Shown: positions 52,940 through 61,420 of the stretch, piece after piece
How positions within the stretch are numbered: the first letter of the stretch is position 1
Layout of the letters: each line of letters begins with the position of its first letter
From: an uncultured Bacteroides sp.
GTDB taxonomy: Bacteria; Bacteroidota; Bacteroidia; Bacteroidales; Bacteroidaceae
Assembly: GCF_959029255.1 (NCBI RefSeq)
Contig: NZ_CAUFUE010000027.1
Span: 6,537 to 70,536 of the forward strand
DNA: 64,000 nucleotides
Direction of reading: 5' to 3'
Translations under genes and position numbers: made by a program
The notes under the pieces: generated by a model
Told to the model about the DNA's origin: nothing
The model's database searches: none
Seen by the model: the letters and a program-made list of their open reading frames with translations, nothing else

Positions 52940-54370
52940 TCAGAATGTTTTATGTATCTTCAATTGAAATCCTAAGTTATCACCGTATATATCTCCCATG
53001 TCCAAAGCAAGAGATGCATTGAAGTCCCATCCCTTCAATCTTTTCGGAGCATAGTAGAACGAAGCGTATGCTGAAAAGTTCTCCAATATATCCAGTGTCG
53101 GTCTACCTGGAGTTCCCCACGTTCTGTTATGGCTCAACTTTGCCACATAACGCCATTCGGAACTGATATCCCCACTCCATCCTACGTGTACGGCTTTTAC
53201 ACGGTTATAGATGAAAGTCAAGTTCCCGTCTTCATTATAGATAGGTGACGCAATCAATGGATTGGCTATCATCATTCCCCAATGTGACCAACCAGGATAC
53301 AGACCATTATTATAATAGTTGTCAGAACCTCCGGTCTTGTGCACAGGGCCTTCTGACGGTTCGTGCAAACCATGCAATGGTCCACTCATATTAGTCGTTT
53401 GCAAATATTCCAGTACAACCGCATTGATAGGACGGAAATGTTTGAAATTAAATTCAAGTCCCCACAAGCCATCCCAGCCATTCTGTTTACCCATGGCAGA
53501 AAAGTCATCAAAATGGTTATGCAGATAGGCACTGACCGAGAAGTCTTTGGCTCGATAGGTCATTCTCAAGTATTCACTACCCAAGAAGTTTCCCTGATAA
53601 AACATATTGTCGTTGGCGGGCTTGTCTTCATCACCTGCTCCCGGAATGAATACTCTGAAGTAATCTTTCAACTTGTTACCCAAATCCGTTTCAGCACCTC
53701 CAATCACCTGATAACCGCCAAACTGAGTATCGAGTGTCATTCCCAAATCGAATTGCCATTTGCCATCAGGGATGCCGATGCGGATAAAACCTTCTTTATG
53801 ATGATATTTGATACCTTTCGTATACCAATATCCCTCACCCACTTTCTTCTTCTGATAATTATCATCCGTAAACCAACCGTATGATATTTCCCCTTTTATA
53901 GCCAACCGGGGAAGTATATAAAGATATTCGGGAATACCTACCATGATTTGAGGAATAGGGCGAGCATTTCCCGACCAAGTCATGCCACCGCTACTCAGTG
54001 TATTATTCAACAAGTTTGCCCATCTTTCTTTACTTCCGGCAAACAAACCGAGCCATTTATAGCGCACATCCACATACGCCTGCTGTATATAAATATCCTT
54101 GTCACTTTTGAAGTTCATACCGATGGCTGCCACCATATCCAGTTTCTCTTCAAATTTCCACTTACCCAAGTTATGTTTATAATCCACGCCTCCCCGTATG
54201 TAGGTGTTATTATAAATAGAACCGAGTCCTTGCTGATTGCTAACTTGCCAAAGCGGGGTGTTGTCTCCCGTATGCACGGTTGCTCCATATTCAACGAAAG
54301 GAGAAACTTGTGCTGTGGCAACACTGCCTCCGGCGAACATAAGAGCTAATAAACAAATTGAGATACGCAT
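52940..54370 (-). CDS. Wzi-like capsule assembly outer-membrane protein
   Basis: A protein of about 476 residues with a signal peptide ending near 'SVATAQ' and a long series of amphipathic strands ending in a C-terminal Phe, like an outer-membrane beta barrel. It matches the capsule assembly Wzi family found in many Bacteroides genomes ('TGDNTPLWQVSNQQGLGS' near the N-terminus). Wzi helps to attach capsule to the cell surface; that role is inferred here. I set the start at 54370 (MRISICLLALM) rather than the frame's first ATG at 54451, which has no signal peptide. rfbC and ugd follow. Confidence 0.85.
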   Translation of the reverse strand: MRISICLLALMFAGGSVATAQVSPFVEYGATVHTGDNTPLWQVSNQQGLGSIYNNTYIRGGVDYKHNLGKWKFEEKLDMVAAIGMNFKSDKDIYIQQAYVDVRYKWLGLFAGSKERWANLLNNTLSSGGMTWSGNARPIPQIMVGIPEYLYILPRLAIKGEISYGWFTDDNYQKKKVGEGYWYTKGIKYHHKEGFIRIGIPDGKWQFDLGMTLDTQFGGYQVIGGAETDLGNKLKDYFRVFIPGAGDEDKPANDNMFYQGNFLGSEYLRMTYRAKDFSVSAYLHNHFDDFSAMGKQNGWDGLWGLEFNFKHFRPINAVVLEYLQTTNMSGPLHGLHEPSEGPVHKTGGSDNYYNNGLYPGWSHWGMMIANPLIASPIYNEDGNLTFIYNRVKAVHVGWSGDISSEWRYVAKLSHNRTWGTPGRPTLDILENFSAYASFYYAPKRLKGWDFNASLALDMGDIYGDNLGFQLKIHKTF

Positions 54371-54521
54371 AATAATTGATAATGTGTAAAAACGATGCAA
54401 AATTAGGAAAAAAATCCAATATATCCGGTATTGAAGCAAATGAGTTTCCAAATAGTATATGAGTTGATAAGTTGTTAATAAGAAAAACTACGTGAAAGTG
54501 GCGTATTTCCGATAAAACCGC

Positions 54522-54529
54522 TACTTTTG
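54522..54529 (+). promoter_or_regulatory. -7-like box directly before the HU/SPOR gene
   Basis: TACTTTTG matches TAnnTTTG but ends only 4 bp before the ATG at 54534. If it is the real promoter, the mRNA would be leaderless or nearly so. No -33 box is visible, so this may be coincidence. Confidence 0.35.
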
Positions 54530-54533
54530 TGAC

Positions 54534-55616
54534 ATGATTGAATTAGCACAACATATAGAAGTATTGTTATTGGAGAATGATTGTGTCATTGTTCCGGGTT
54601 TGGGCGGATTTGTCGCCCATTATACTCCGGCAGTGAGAGTGGCTGAAGAAAACATATTTCTGCCCCCAACCCGTATCATCGGCTTTAATCCCCAATTAAA
54701 GATGAATGACGGATTGCTGGTGCAATCTTATATGGCTGTTTATGGGACAAACTTCTCCGATGCCACTAAAATTGTAGATAAAACGGTAGAAGATTTGCTT
54801 GCCGTTCTCCATGATGACGGTAAAGTCGATTTGCCCAATGTGGGTGAATTGCGCTATTCTATTCACGACACTTACGATTTTATTCCTTACGACAATAAAA
54901 TAACCACTCCTTATTTATATGGGCTCGATAGCTTTGAAATGCAGGAATTGTCGAAATTGCAGAAACCTGCCGGAAAAACAATACCATTCAATGTACCGGT
55001 AGCAACTGAAACGAAAAAGCATAGATTTGAAATTGGAATAAAACCCTCTCATCTGGCAAATGCCGCTGCCATGATTGCAATCATCGCATTGTTTTTCTTC
55101 CTTTCTACTCCGGTAGAAAATACGGAAGTAATCGAAGCCAATTATGCGCAGCTTCTTCCTGATGAGCTTTTTGAAAAAATAGAGAAACAATCATTAGTCA
55201 TTACTCCGATAGTGGTTCATCAACAAAACAAGAAAACGACTTCCTCGCAATCAAAACCTTCGCAATCTCCGAGAAAAAAGACGATTGTTCCGGTTGCAGT
55301 CAGAGAGGTTAAGGTGAACCAACAACAACCTGAGGTAGTTGCTCCTCAGCCCAAGGAGACACAAGCAGCACTGCCTGTACAAGTTGCCAAAATGCCCTAT
55401 CATATCATTATCGCCAGTGTAGGTACCGAAAAAGATGCCGAGGTTATGGCCAAAAGACTGATTGATAATGGTTTCTCCGGTGCAAAAGCCATCATTGGTG
55501 ATGGTAAGATGCGTGTCAGCATTCAGTCTTGCGCCACACAGGAAGAAGCATACCGGGCTTTAAATAAAATTCGCCAGAATGAAACTTATCAGAATGCCTG
55601 GGTATTGAAAAAATAA
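54534..55616 (+). CDS. HU-like/SPOR-domain membrane protein
   Basis: A 360-residue protein. Residues 1-~130 match the two HU-CCDC81-like modules of Bacteroidetes ('VLLLENDCVIVPGLGGFVAHY', broken at the family's GGF turn, and 'LPNVGELRYSIHDTYDF'). A membrane helix lies near residues 178-195, then a Ser/Gln/Lys-rich linker, and a C-terminal SPOR domain (about 290-358, 'MPYHIIIASVGTEKDAEV'). SPOR domains bind denuded septal peptidoglycan, so a division-site role coupled to DNA or a cytoplasmic partner is plausible. The orientation is HU-like inside, SPOR outside. Confidence 0.8.
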   Translation: MIELAQHIEVLLLENDCVIVPGLGGFVAHYTPAVRVAEENIFLPPTRIIGFNPQLKMNDGLLVQSYMAVYGTNFSDATKIVDKTVEDLLAVLHDDGKVDLPNVGELRYSIHDTYDFIPYDNKITTPYLYGLDSFEMQELSKLQKPAGKTIPFNVPVATETKKHRFEIGIKPSHLANAAAMIAIIALFFFLSTPVENTEVIEANYAQLLPDELFEKIEKQSLVITPIVVHQQNKKTTSSQSKPSQSPRKKTIVPVAVREVKVNQQQPEVVAPQPKETQAALPVQVAKMPYHIIIASVGTEKDAEVMAKRLIDNGFSGAKAIIGDGKMRVSIQSCATQEEAYRALNKIRQNETYQNAWVLKK

Positions 55617-55660
55617 AAGGAAGCGAATTATCAATTATCAACTTTCAATTAATCTGCCAC

Positions 55661-56182
55661 ATGAAACGTATCCGTTGCCCCAAATGTGAGAGTTACCTAA
55701 CCTTCGATGAAACCAAATACAGCGAAGGACAGTCATTGGTATTCGTCTGTGAACAATGCAAGAAGCAATTCAGTATCCGTTTGGGAAAAACGAAGATGAA
55801 AGCTCCCCAAAAAGAAGAGAAACCGGATGAGACAGAGTTTCAGGAAGCCTTTGGCAGCATTACCGTCATCGAAAACGTATTCGGCTTCAAACAAGTATTA
55901 CCTCTGCAAGAGGGTGATAATGTGATTGGCCGCCGTTGTGTAGGAACCGTTATCAATGTACCGATAGAAACTTCGGACATGAGTATGGACCGTCGCCATT
56001 GTGTCATCAACGTAAAGCACAATAAGCAAGGAACACTAGTTTATACGCTACGTGATGCCCCCAGCTTGACTGGGACTTTCCTGAACAATGAAATTCTGAA
56101 CGATAAAGACCGTATCCGCATTGAAGACGGTGCGATTGTCACTATAGGAGCCACCACTTTCATTCTGCGCGCGGCGGAGTAA
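55661..56182 (+). CDS. Zinc-finger and FHA-domain protein
   Basis: A 173-residue protein. The N-terminus carries a zinc ribbon with two Cys-x2-Cys pairs: 'IRCPKCESYL' and 'FVCEQCKKQF'. A FHA domain follows (about residues 75-170) with 'NVIGRRC', 'MSMDRRHCVINV' and 'GTFLNNEIL', the phosphothreonine-binding loops. It is 44 bp after the HU/SPOR gene and its 3' end overlaps the convergent membrane gene by 23 bp. It may read Ser/Thr phosphorylation; no kinase gene lies nearby. Confidence 0.82.
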   Translation: MKRIRCPKCESYLTFDETKYSEGQSLVFVCEQCKKQFSIRLGKTKMKAPQKEEKPDETEFQEAFGSITVIENVFGFKQVLPLQEGDNVIGRRCVGTVINVPIETSDMSMDRRHCVINVKHNKQGTLVYTLRDAPSLTGTFLNNEILNDKDRIRIEDGAIVTIGATTFILRAAE

Positions 56183-56609
56183 GGAAACCTCCTTTGCGAT
56201 TTTTCCACCAATAGCGGATAAAAAGTACACCGGTAAACATCAGCGCCAGAGACAATCCGGTGTAAAACACAGATATAAAAGCATCGGGAAGCAGATGAAA
56301 AGAACGTATCGTGATGCCGAACGCTATCATAAAAGTCATAATAATCCATCCTTTTACATCAAAGAAAGAGAAAGGGCAATTCTTGTCTTTTTTCCGTTCA
56401 ATCCGCCGGGTATGTTTGTAATAGAGCTTTTTAAATACAAATAAAAAAAACAGGAGGAACACAATCGTCGCTTCTCCTACTTTAAAAAGCCAGTATTCGG
56501 AATCGCCGAGCCATGTCACTATGCCAATCCGCAGAATATTGGCACCCGCTACAATCCATACGATACCGGCTGTAATAAGTAAAACTTTTCTATTGACTCC
56601 GTATTTCAT
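56160..56609 (-). CDS. Small polytopic membrane protein
   Basis: A 149-residue protein with four hydrophobic segments (about residues 8-30, 40-60, 88-108 and 112-130) and a basic cytoplasmic loop 'KHTRRIERKKDK' after the second. I do not recognise a family. Its last 23 bases overlap the FHA gene on the opposite strand. It has no obvious functional link with its neighbours. Confidence 0.6.
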   Translation of the reverse strand: MKYGVNRKVLLITAGIVWIVAGANILRIGIVTWLGDSEYWLFKVGEATIVFLLFFLFVFKKLYYKHTRRIERKKDKNCPFSFFDVKGWIIMTFMIAFGITIRSFHLLPDAFISVFYTGLSLALMFTGVLFIRYWWKNRKGGFLTPPRAE

Positions 56610-56672
56610 GACTTTACTTTTAACTATATTACCAGTATAAGTAACAAAGGTATAAAAAATTTGTTTGCAAAT

Positions 56673-57003
56673 CTACCCTGAGCTATATTTCTGTTCATCA
56701 GACATATACATATACCTGAAAATACCTTCCAATTTCAGGTGAACGGCATGTAAGATACGAGCAGGCATATCATCATAAAGATGTTTGAAGCTCCATGCCA
56801 CCTGTATTTTCTTATTGGTATTGAAGAACGGGCACTATTTTCCTTCTTCGGGATAGCAAGGAGGATTGATGACGGATAAACGGGAGTTTCGTATTGTATT
56901 GCGTCAGACTATGACGCAGGCAGTTTTCCGCTCGGGGACATTGATTATTGAAGCACAAAGTGTATCGGGCTAATTTCTCATTAAAGTCAGAATTGCTTTC
57001 CAT
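56673..57003 (-). pseudogene. DUF6078-like pseudogene
   Basis: From an ATG at 57003 the frame reads the family's cysteine signature 'CFNNQCPRAENCLRH' (residues about 17-31), then goes out of frame near residue 43. Another frame restores family-like text: 'LSVINPPCYPEEGK', a TAG, then 'CPFFNTNKKIQVAWSFKH' to a stop at 56673. So there is one frameshift and one nonsense codon in a gene of about 110 codons. DUF6078 proteins are numerous in Bacteroides and of unknown function. The stop region leads straight into AT-rich DNA. Confidence 0.7.
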
Positions 57004-57084
57004 TATTTACTCGAATTTTGAGAAGTATCGCCTTATCCGGTAAAGTTAGATGAGAAAAAAAAATTAAATCTACGATGTCATGTA

Positions 57085-57119
57085 ACAAAAATAGGGCAAG
57101 ACTTTAGCCTTACCCTATT
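57085..57119 (-). terminator. Intrinsic terminator of uxaB
   Basis: On the minus strand AATAGGG-T-AAG pairs with CTT-G-CCCTATT around an 8-base loop, with a T-run following. It lies about 10 bp after the uxaB stop. Confidence 0.8.
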
Positions 57120-57128
57120 CGGTTCGGT

Positions 57129-58607
57129 TTACAGAATACTTTTTACTGTTTCCAGCATACCCTTCTCCTGAATTGCATTCAAGAAACCGGTAACCATGTC
57201 GGTCAATCCCGGAATGACATTCAAGTCTCCATGCTCACCCCAAATGAGGTCTTTGGCAGCTAACACACCTTCGGCTACCTTACGGGTATCCCCGGTTGCC
57301 CACAAATCCTTCAGTAACTGCATGATTTCCGGTGCATCATTCGGAGTGATTTCAGCGCCGTCGGCACGCACACCGCCCTTGTAATAAGTGATGATAGCGG
57401 CAAGGCCAAGTACCAAACCCTTCGGCAGGTCGCCTTTACGTTCCAGATAAGTCTTCAAGCCAGGCAGGTCGCGAGTCTGGAACTTTGGGAAAGAGTTCAG
57501 CATGATGCTGGTTACCTGATGGTCGACGTATGGATTGTTGAAACGTTCCAACACATCGCTCGCAAACTTCTTCAATTCATCCATTGGCAGGTTCAGTGTT
57601 TGCATCAACTCATCAAACTGTACTTTATGGATATATTTGCCAATGATCGGATGATTGCAGGCGTCGCGCACAATGTTTACGCCACTGAGATAAGCCACCG
57701 GTGAAAGTACCGTATGAGGACCATTCAACAGTGTAACCTTTCTTTCGTGATAAGGAGCCTCCGATTTTACGAAAAGTACATTCAAGCCAGCCTTATTTGC
57801 AGGGAATTCTTCTGCCAACTGGCGCAAAGAGAGATTCTCGGCAGCTTCGATGACCCACAGGTGGAAAATCTCCGCCTGCACGACGAGGTTGTCCGCATAG
57901 CAAACTTTCTTTTGGATTTGAGCAATCTCTTTACGCGGGAACCCCGGAACAATGCGGTCTACCAAAGTAGCGCACACATAACAATATTTTGTAAACCAAG
58001 TTTTAAATTTCTCATAATCAGCGCCAAAATCTTCTTTCCACAGTTCGATATACTGGTAGATGCATTCTTTCAGATGATGTCCGTTCAAGAAAATCAATTC
58101 ACAAGGCATGATAATAAGACCTTTTGTCTTGTCACCTTTGAAAGTCTTGAAACGACGATACAATAATTGAGTCAACTTGCCCGGATAAGAAGATGCAGGA
58201 GCATCGGAAAACTTACAGTTTGCATCAAAAGCAATACCCGCTTCCGTGGTATTGGAAATAACGAAACGTATTTCCGGTTGGTCGGCAAGCGCCATGAACG
58301 CTGCGTTTTGAGAATAAGGGTTCAATGCACGGCTGATGCAGTCGATACGTGTCAAGCTATTGACAGCCTCACCGTTCAAACGACCTTGCAGATTGACGTG
58401 ATACATACAATCTTGACCGTTCAACCATTCCGCCATACCTCTCTCAATGGGTTGAACAACTACAACACTGCTGTTGAAATCAGTCTTTTGATTCATGTTG
58501 TACACAATCCAGTCTACAAATGCACGGAGGAAGTTTCCTTCACCAAACTGAATAATTCTCTCAGGAGATACAGACTTCGGAGCAGTCTGTTTGTTTAATG
58601 CTTTCAT
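57129..58607 (-). CDS. uxaB: Tagaturonate reductase (altronate oxidoreductase)
   Basis: An NAD-dependent mannitol-dehydrogenase-family enzyme of about 492 residues that reduces tagaturonate to altronate in galacturonate catabolism. The Rossmann motif 'IIQFGEGNFLRAFVDW' and the catalytic Lys region 'ETEA...SYPGKLTQLLYRR', 'VKSEAPYHERKVTLLNGPHT' (interrupted) are present. I chose ATG 58607 (MKALNKQTAPKSV) because the upstream 17 codons form an Asn/His/Leu-rich low-complexity stretch. It lies 37 bp after the LacI regulator, on the same strand. UxaC, which makes its substrate, is divergent. Confidence 0.88.
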   Translation of the reverse strand: MKALNKQTAPKSVSPERIIQFGEGNFLRAFVDWIVYNMNQKTDFNSSVVVVQPIERGMAEWLNGQDCMYHVNLQGRLNGEAVNSLTRIDCISRALNPYSQNAAFMALADQPEIRFVISNTTEAGIAFDANCKFSDAPASSYPGKLTQLLYRRFKTFKGDKTKGLIIMPCELIFLNGHHLKECIYQYIELWKEDFGADYEKFKTWFTKYCYVCATLVDRIVPGFPRKEIAQIQKKVCYADNLVVQAEIFHLWVIEAAENLSLRQLAEEFPANKAGLNVLFVKSEAPYHERKVTLLNGPHTVLSPVAYLSGVNIVRDACNHPIIGKYIHKVQFDELMQTLNLPMDELKKFASDVLERFNNPYVDHQVTSIMLNSFPKFQTRDLPGLKTYLERKGDLPKGLVLGLAAIITYYKGGVRADGAEITPNDAPEIMQLLKDLWATGDTRKVAEGVLAAKDLIWGEHGDLNVIPGLTDMVTGFLNAIQEKGMLETVKSIL

Positions 58608-58644
58608 CTTTAAAAAATGATTTAAATGATTGATATGATTTATT

Positions 58645-59706
58645 TTATTCAAATTCAAAATAGAAATCGATATTCTCTTTCATCATGACATCGATAGGCA
58701 TGTACTTTATGGCAGTTACCGGTTTCTTGAATACGATGTGATTACATAGAGCCTTTACGCCACAGTAACCTTGCAAACCCGGACGTTGCCCGATGAGATA
58801 ATTTACTTCGCCTGATTTCAAATAATCAACGTTCTTTTGCAGCAGGTCATAGCCAACAAATCCTTTCAGCTTCTGTTTTTTTTCATGCAGGTATCCTGCC
58901 ACATTATAAATACGTGAATTGAAAACAGCGCCTAATGCCACTCGCGGATGGTCGGTAAAGAAATGGTCCAATATTTGTTTGTTGGCGACAATATCATCCT
59001 TATGCAAAACCAAATCATGCACCGTTAATCCTTTATATTCTTCAGTAAGATACTCCATAAACCCCTCCATACGGCGTTGCATCTGTATTTCTGCCGGATT
59101 ATTTTTCTGATTATGAAGAAAAAGAACCAGTTCCTGCCCCTCTTCATAATGACGCATCAAAATTTTAGCAGCGATGTAACCACTTCTTTGGGAATCTTGT
59201 CCGATATAGCAAAGCGCATGAGTCTGTTCTATATTAAAGTCAATAAAGGCGTATGGTATTTCTTTTTCTTCCAAATAAGCAGTCAGCTTTAGAGTATCTT
59301 CCCGGAAGTTTGGAGCTATCAAGACGGCATCTGCTTTCATTTGTTTCACTTCCACACAAACCTTTTCGTAGGAAGCCCTGTCGGCATGCTTATAATTCAG
59401 AAATTCCACGCTGACATTGAAAGGTCGCAATTCTTGGGCAGCACGGCTGATACCTTGCGCCACAGAATGCCAATAATCGTTCTCTATATAATAAGGTATA
59501 ATACAAACAATGCGATAACGCTTTTTGGCAGCCAAACCGATGGCAAACATATTGGGATGATAATCTATTTCATCAAGAACCTTCTGGACTTTCTCCCGGC
59601 TTGCAGAAGAAACATCTCCGCGATTATGAAGCACACGATCTACCGTTCCGGCAGATACACCTGCCATACGGGCAATGTCTTTAATAGTATAATTCTCGTT
59701 TTCCAT
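58645..59706 (-). CDS. LacI-family regulator of hexuronate genes
   Basis: A 353-residue repressor-type protein. The N-terminal HTH 'YTIKDIARMAGVSAGTVDRVLHNRG' (shown in parts; residues 5-30) is canonical, and residues 60-353 form a periplasmic-binding-like sensor. It differs from the classical GalR/LacI sensor in its 'CIIPYYIENDYWHSVAQGI' segment and resembles LacI members with a peripla_BP_4-type domain. It lies in one operon with uxaB and is divergent from uxaC, which suggests control by a uronate or a breakdown product. Confidence 0.88.
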   Translation of the reverse strand: MENENYTIKDIARMAGVSAGTVDRVLHNRGDVSSASREKVQKVLDEIDYHPNMFAIGLAAKKRYRIVCIIPYYIENDYWHSVAQGISRAAQELRPFNVSVEFLNYKHADRASYEKVCVEVKQMKADAVLIAPNFREDTLKLTAYLEEKEIPYAFIDFNIEQTHALCYIGQDSQRSGYIAAKILMRHYEEGQELVLFLHNQKNNPAEIQMQRRMEGFMEYLTEEYKGLTVHDLVLHKDDIVANKQILDHFFTDHPRVALGAVFNSRIYNVAGYLHEKKQKLKGFVGYDLLQKNVDYLKSGEVNYLIGQRPGLQGYCGVKALCNHIVFKKPVTAIKYMPIDVMMKENIDFYFEFE

Positions 59707-59772
59707 ACCTTTGCCCTTTTTAAGGTGATTAAGGTTCGACGTTTAAAACTTAAATATTATAAATATTTGCCG

Positions 59773-59780
59773 CAAAGATA
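59773..59780 (-). promoter_or_regulatory. -7 box of the LacI regulator-uxaB operon
   Basis: The minus strand reads TATCTTTG, matching TAnnTTTG, 67 bp before the regulator ATG. It faces the uxaC promoter across about 10 bp. Confidence 0.5.
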
Positions 59781-59788
59781 CGAATTAT

Positions 59789-59835
59789 TTTGTTTCTCCA
59801 AGTAAAATTTCTACTTTTGTGTTCGATAACGGTTA
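59789..59835 (+). promoter_or_regulatory. uxaC promoter with candidate LacI-family operator
   Basis: TTTG at 59789-59792, a 19-bp spacer and TACTTTTG at 59812-59819 fit the Bacteroides consensus. Directly downstream, TAAC-G-GTTA (59827-59835) is an odd palindrome resembling LacI-family half-sites and would cover the transcription start. GTTCGA occurs both here (59821) and at 59732. Confidence 0.6.
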
Positions 59836-59937
59836 ATAAAAGTAAAAACCTATATCACACCTATTAGCTTTACAATCAATACTATATAGGTACAATTAAT
59901 GAAAAGTAATTTTTTTAGATACTTAAAACACAAGAAG

Positions 59938-61344
59938 ATGAAAAACTTTATGGACGAAAACTTCCTGTTGCAGACAGAAACTGCTCAGAAGTTGTACCAC
60001 GAACATGCGGCTAAAATGCCGATTATCGACTATCACTGTCATTTAATTCCTCAAATGGTAGCTGACGATTATCAATTCAAGTCATTAACTGAAATTTGGC
60101 TGGGGGGTGACCATTACAAATGGCGTGCCATGCGTACCAACGGTGTAGACGAACGTTACTGTACCGGAAAAGACACTACAGATTGGGAAAAATTCGAGAA
60201 ATGGGCAGAAACCGTTCCTTATACTTTCCGCAATCCACTCTATCACTGGACCCACCTTGAATTGAAAACAGCTTTCGGCATCGATAAGATATTAAATCCT
60301 TCGACTGCTCGTGAAATCTTTGATGAATGCAACGAGAAGTTGAAACAACCCGAATACTCCGCTCGCGGCATGATGCGTCGTTATCGCGTAGAGGTGGTTT
60401 GTACTACAGACGATCCTATCGATTCCCTGGAATACCACATCAAAACACGTGAAAGTGGTTTTGAAATCAAGATGCTACCCACATGGCGTCCTGACAAGGC
60501 AATGGCAGTGGAAGTCCCTGCTGATTTCCGTGCATACGTAGAAAAGCTATCCGAAGTAAGCGGTGTTTCTATCTCCGGTTTCGACGATATGGTTGCAGCG
60601 TTGCGCAAACGTCATGATTTCTTTGCCGAACAGGGATGTAAGTTATCCGACCACGGTATTGAAGAATTTTATGCAGAAGATTATACCGACGCTGAAATTA
60701 AGGCTATCTTTAATAAGGTATATGGTGGCACGGCATTGAGTAAAGAAGAAATTTTGAAGTTCAAGTCTGCCATGTTGGTTGTCTTTGGCGAAATGGATTG
60801 GGAAAAAGGTTGGACACAGCAGTTCCACTACGGAGCTATCCGCAACAACAACAGCAAGATGTTCAAGTTACTCGGTCCTGATACAGGTTTTGATTCAATC
60901 GGCGAGTTTACAACAGCAAAGGCAATGTCCAAATTTCTCGACCGCCTGAACTCAGCGGGTAAACTGACAAAGACTATCCTCTATAACCTGAATCCGTGTG
61001 CAAATGAGGTAATCGCTACAATGCTGGGTAATTTCCAGGATGGTACTATTGCAGGAAAGATACAGTTCGGTTCGGGCTGGTGGTTCCTCGACCAGAAAGA
61101 CGGTATGGAAAAACAGATGAACGCACTTTCCGTTCTCGGTTTGTTGAGCCGCTTTGTGGGTATGTTGACTGATTCCCGTTCCTTCCTCTCCTATCCGCGC
61201 CATGAATATTTCCGCCGCACCCTCTGTAACCTTGTAGGTCGTGATGTGGAAAACGGTGAAATTCCTGCATCGGAAATGGAACGTGTCAATCAAATGATTG
61301 AAGATATCAGCTACAATAACGCAAAGAAATTCTTCCAGTTCTAA
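59938..61344 (+). CDS. uxaC: Uronate isomerase
   Basis: A 468-residue TIM-barrel metallo-dependent enzyme, the normal UxaC length, converting galacturonate to tagaturonate and glucuronate to fructuronate. The N-terminal metal ligands are in 'PIIDYHCHLIPQ', and 'YHWTHLELK', 'VVCTTDDPID' and 'KMLPTWRPDK' are family segments. I set the start at ATG 59938 (MKNFMDENFLLQT), which gives the canonical length; the first ATG at 59899 adds 13 residues. It is divergent from the LacI regulator-uxaB pair. The altronate dehydratase uxaA is not in the window. Confidence 0.95.
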   Translation: MKNFMDENFLLQTETAQKLYHEHAAKMPIIDYHCHLIPQMVADDYQFKSLTEIWLGGDHYKWRAMRTNGVDERYCTGKDTTDWEKFEKWAETVPYTFRNPLYHWTHLELKTAFGIDKILNPSTAREIFDECNEKLKQPEYSARGMMRRYRVEVVCTTDDPIDSLEYHIKTRESGFEIKMLPTWRPDKAMAVEVPADFRAYVEKLSEVSGVSISGFDDMVAALRKRHDFFAEQGCKLSDHGIEEFYAEDYTDAEIKAIFNKVYGGTALSKEEILKFKSAMLVVFGEMDWEKGWTQQFHYGAIRNNNSKMFKLLGPDTGFDSIGEFTTAKAMSKFLDRLNSAGKLTKTILYNLNPCANEVIATMLGNFQDGTIAGKIQFGSGWWFLDQKDGMEKQMNALSVLGLLSRFVGMLTDSRSFLSYPRHEYFRRTLCNLVGRDVENGEIPASEMERVNQMIEDISYNNAKKFFQF

Positions 61345-61363
61345 GTAATTAGATAAAAAACAG

Positions 61364-61402
61364 AAAGAGCGTATCACACTATTATAGTAATACGCTCTTT
61401 TT
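61364..61402 (+). terminator. Intrinsic terminator of uxaC
   Basis: AAAGAGCGTAT (61364-61374) pairs perfectly with ATACGCTCTTT (61390-61400) around a 15-base loop and is followed by Ts. It may also act on the convergent HAD gene. Confidence 0.8.
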
Positions 61403-61420
61403 ATATATTTACTCCCCTGT

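Noticed and set aside
56812..57003. 63-codon ORF as an intact small gene
   Set aside because: It is only the front of the DUF6078-like pseudogene; its last ~20 codons are out of frame and lack family similarity.
58608..58658. Asn/His-rich N-terminal extension of uxaB as a metal-binding peptide
   Set aside because: The repeats come from AT-rich TGATTT-type DNA in the 37-bp intergenic gap and the canonical protein starts at 58607.
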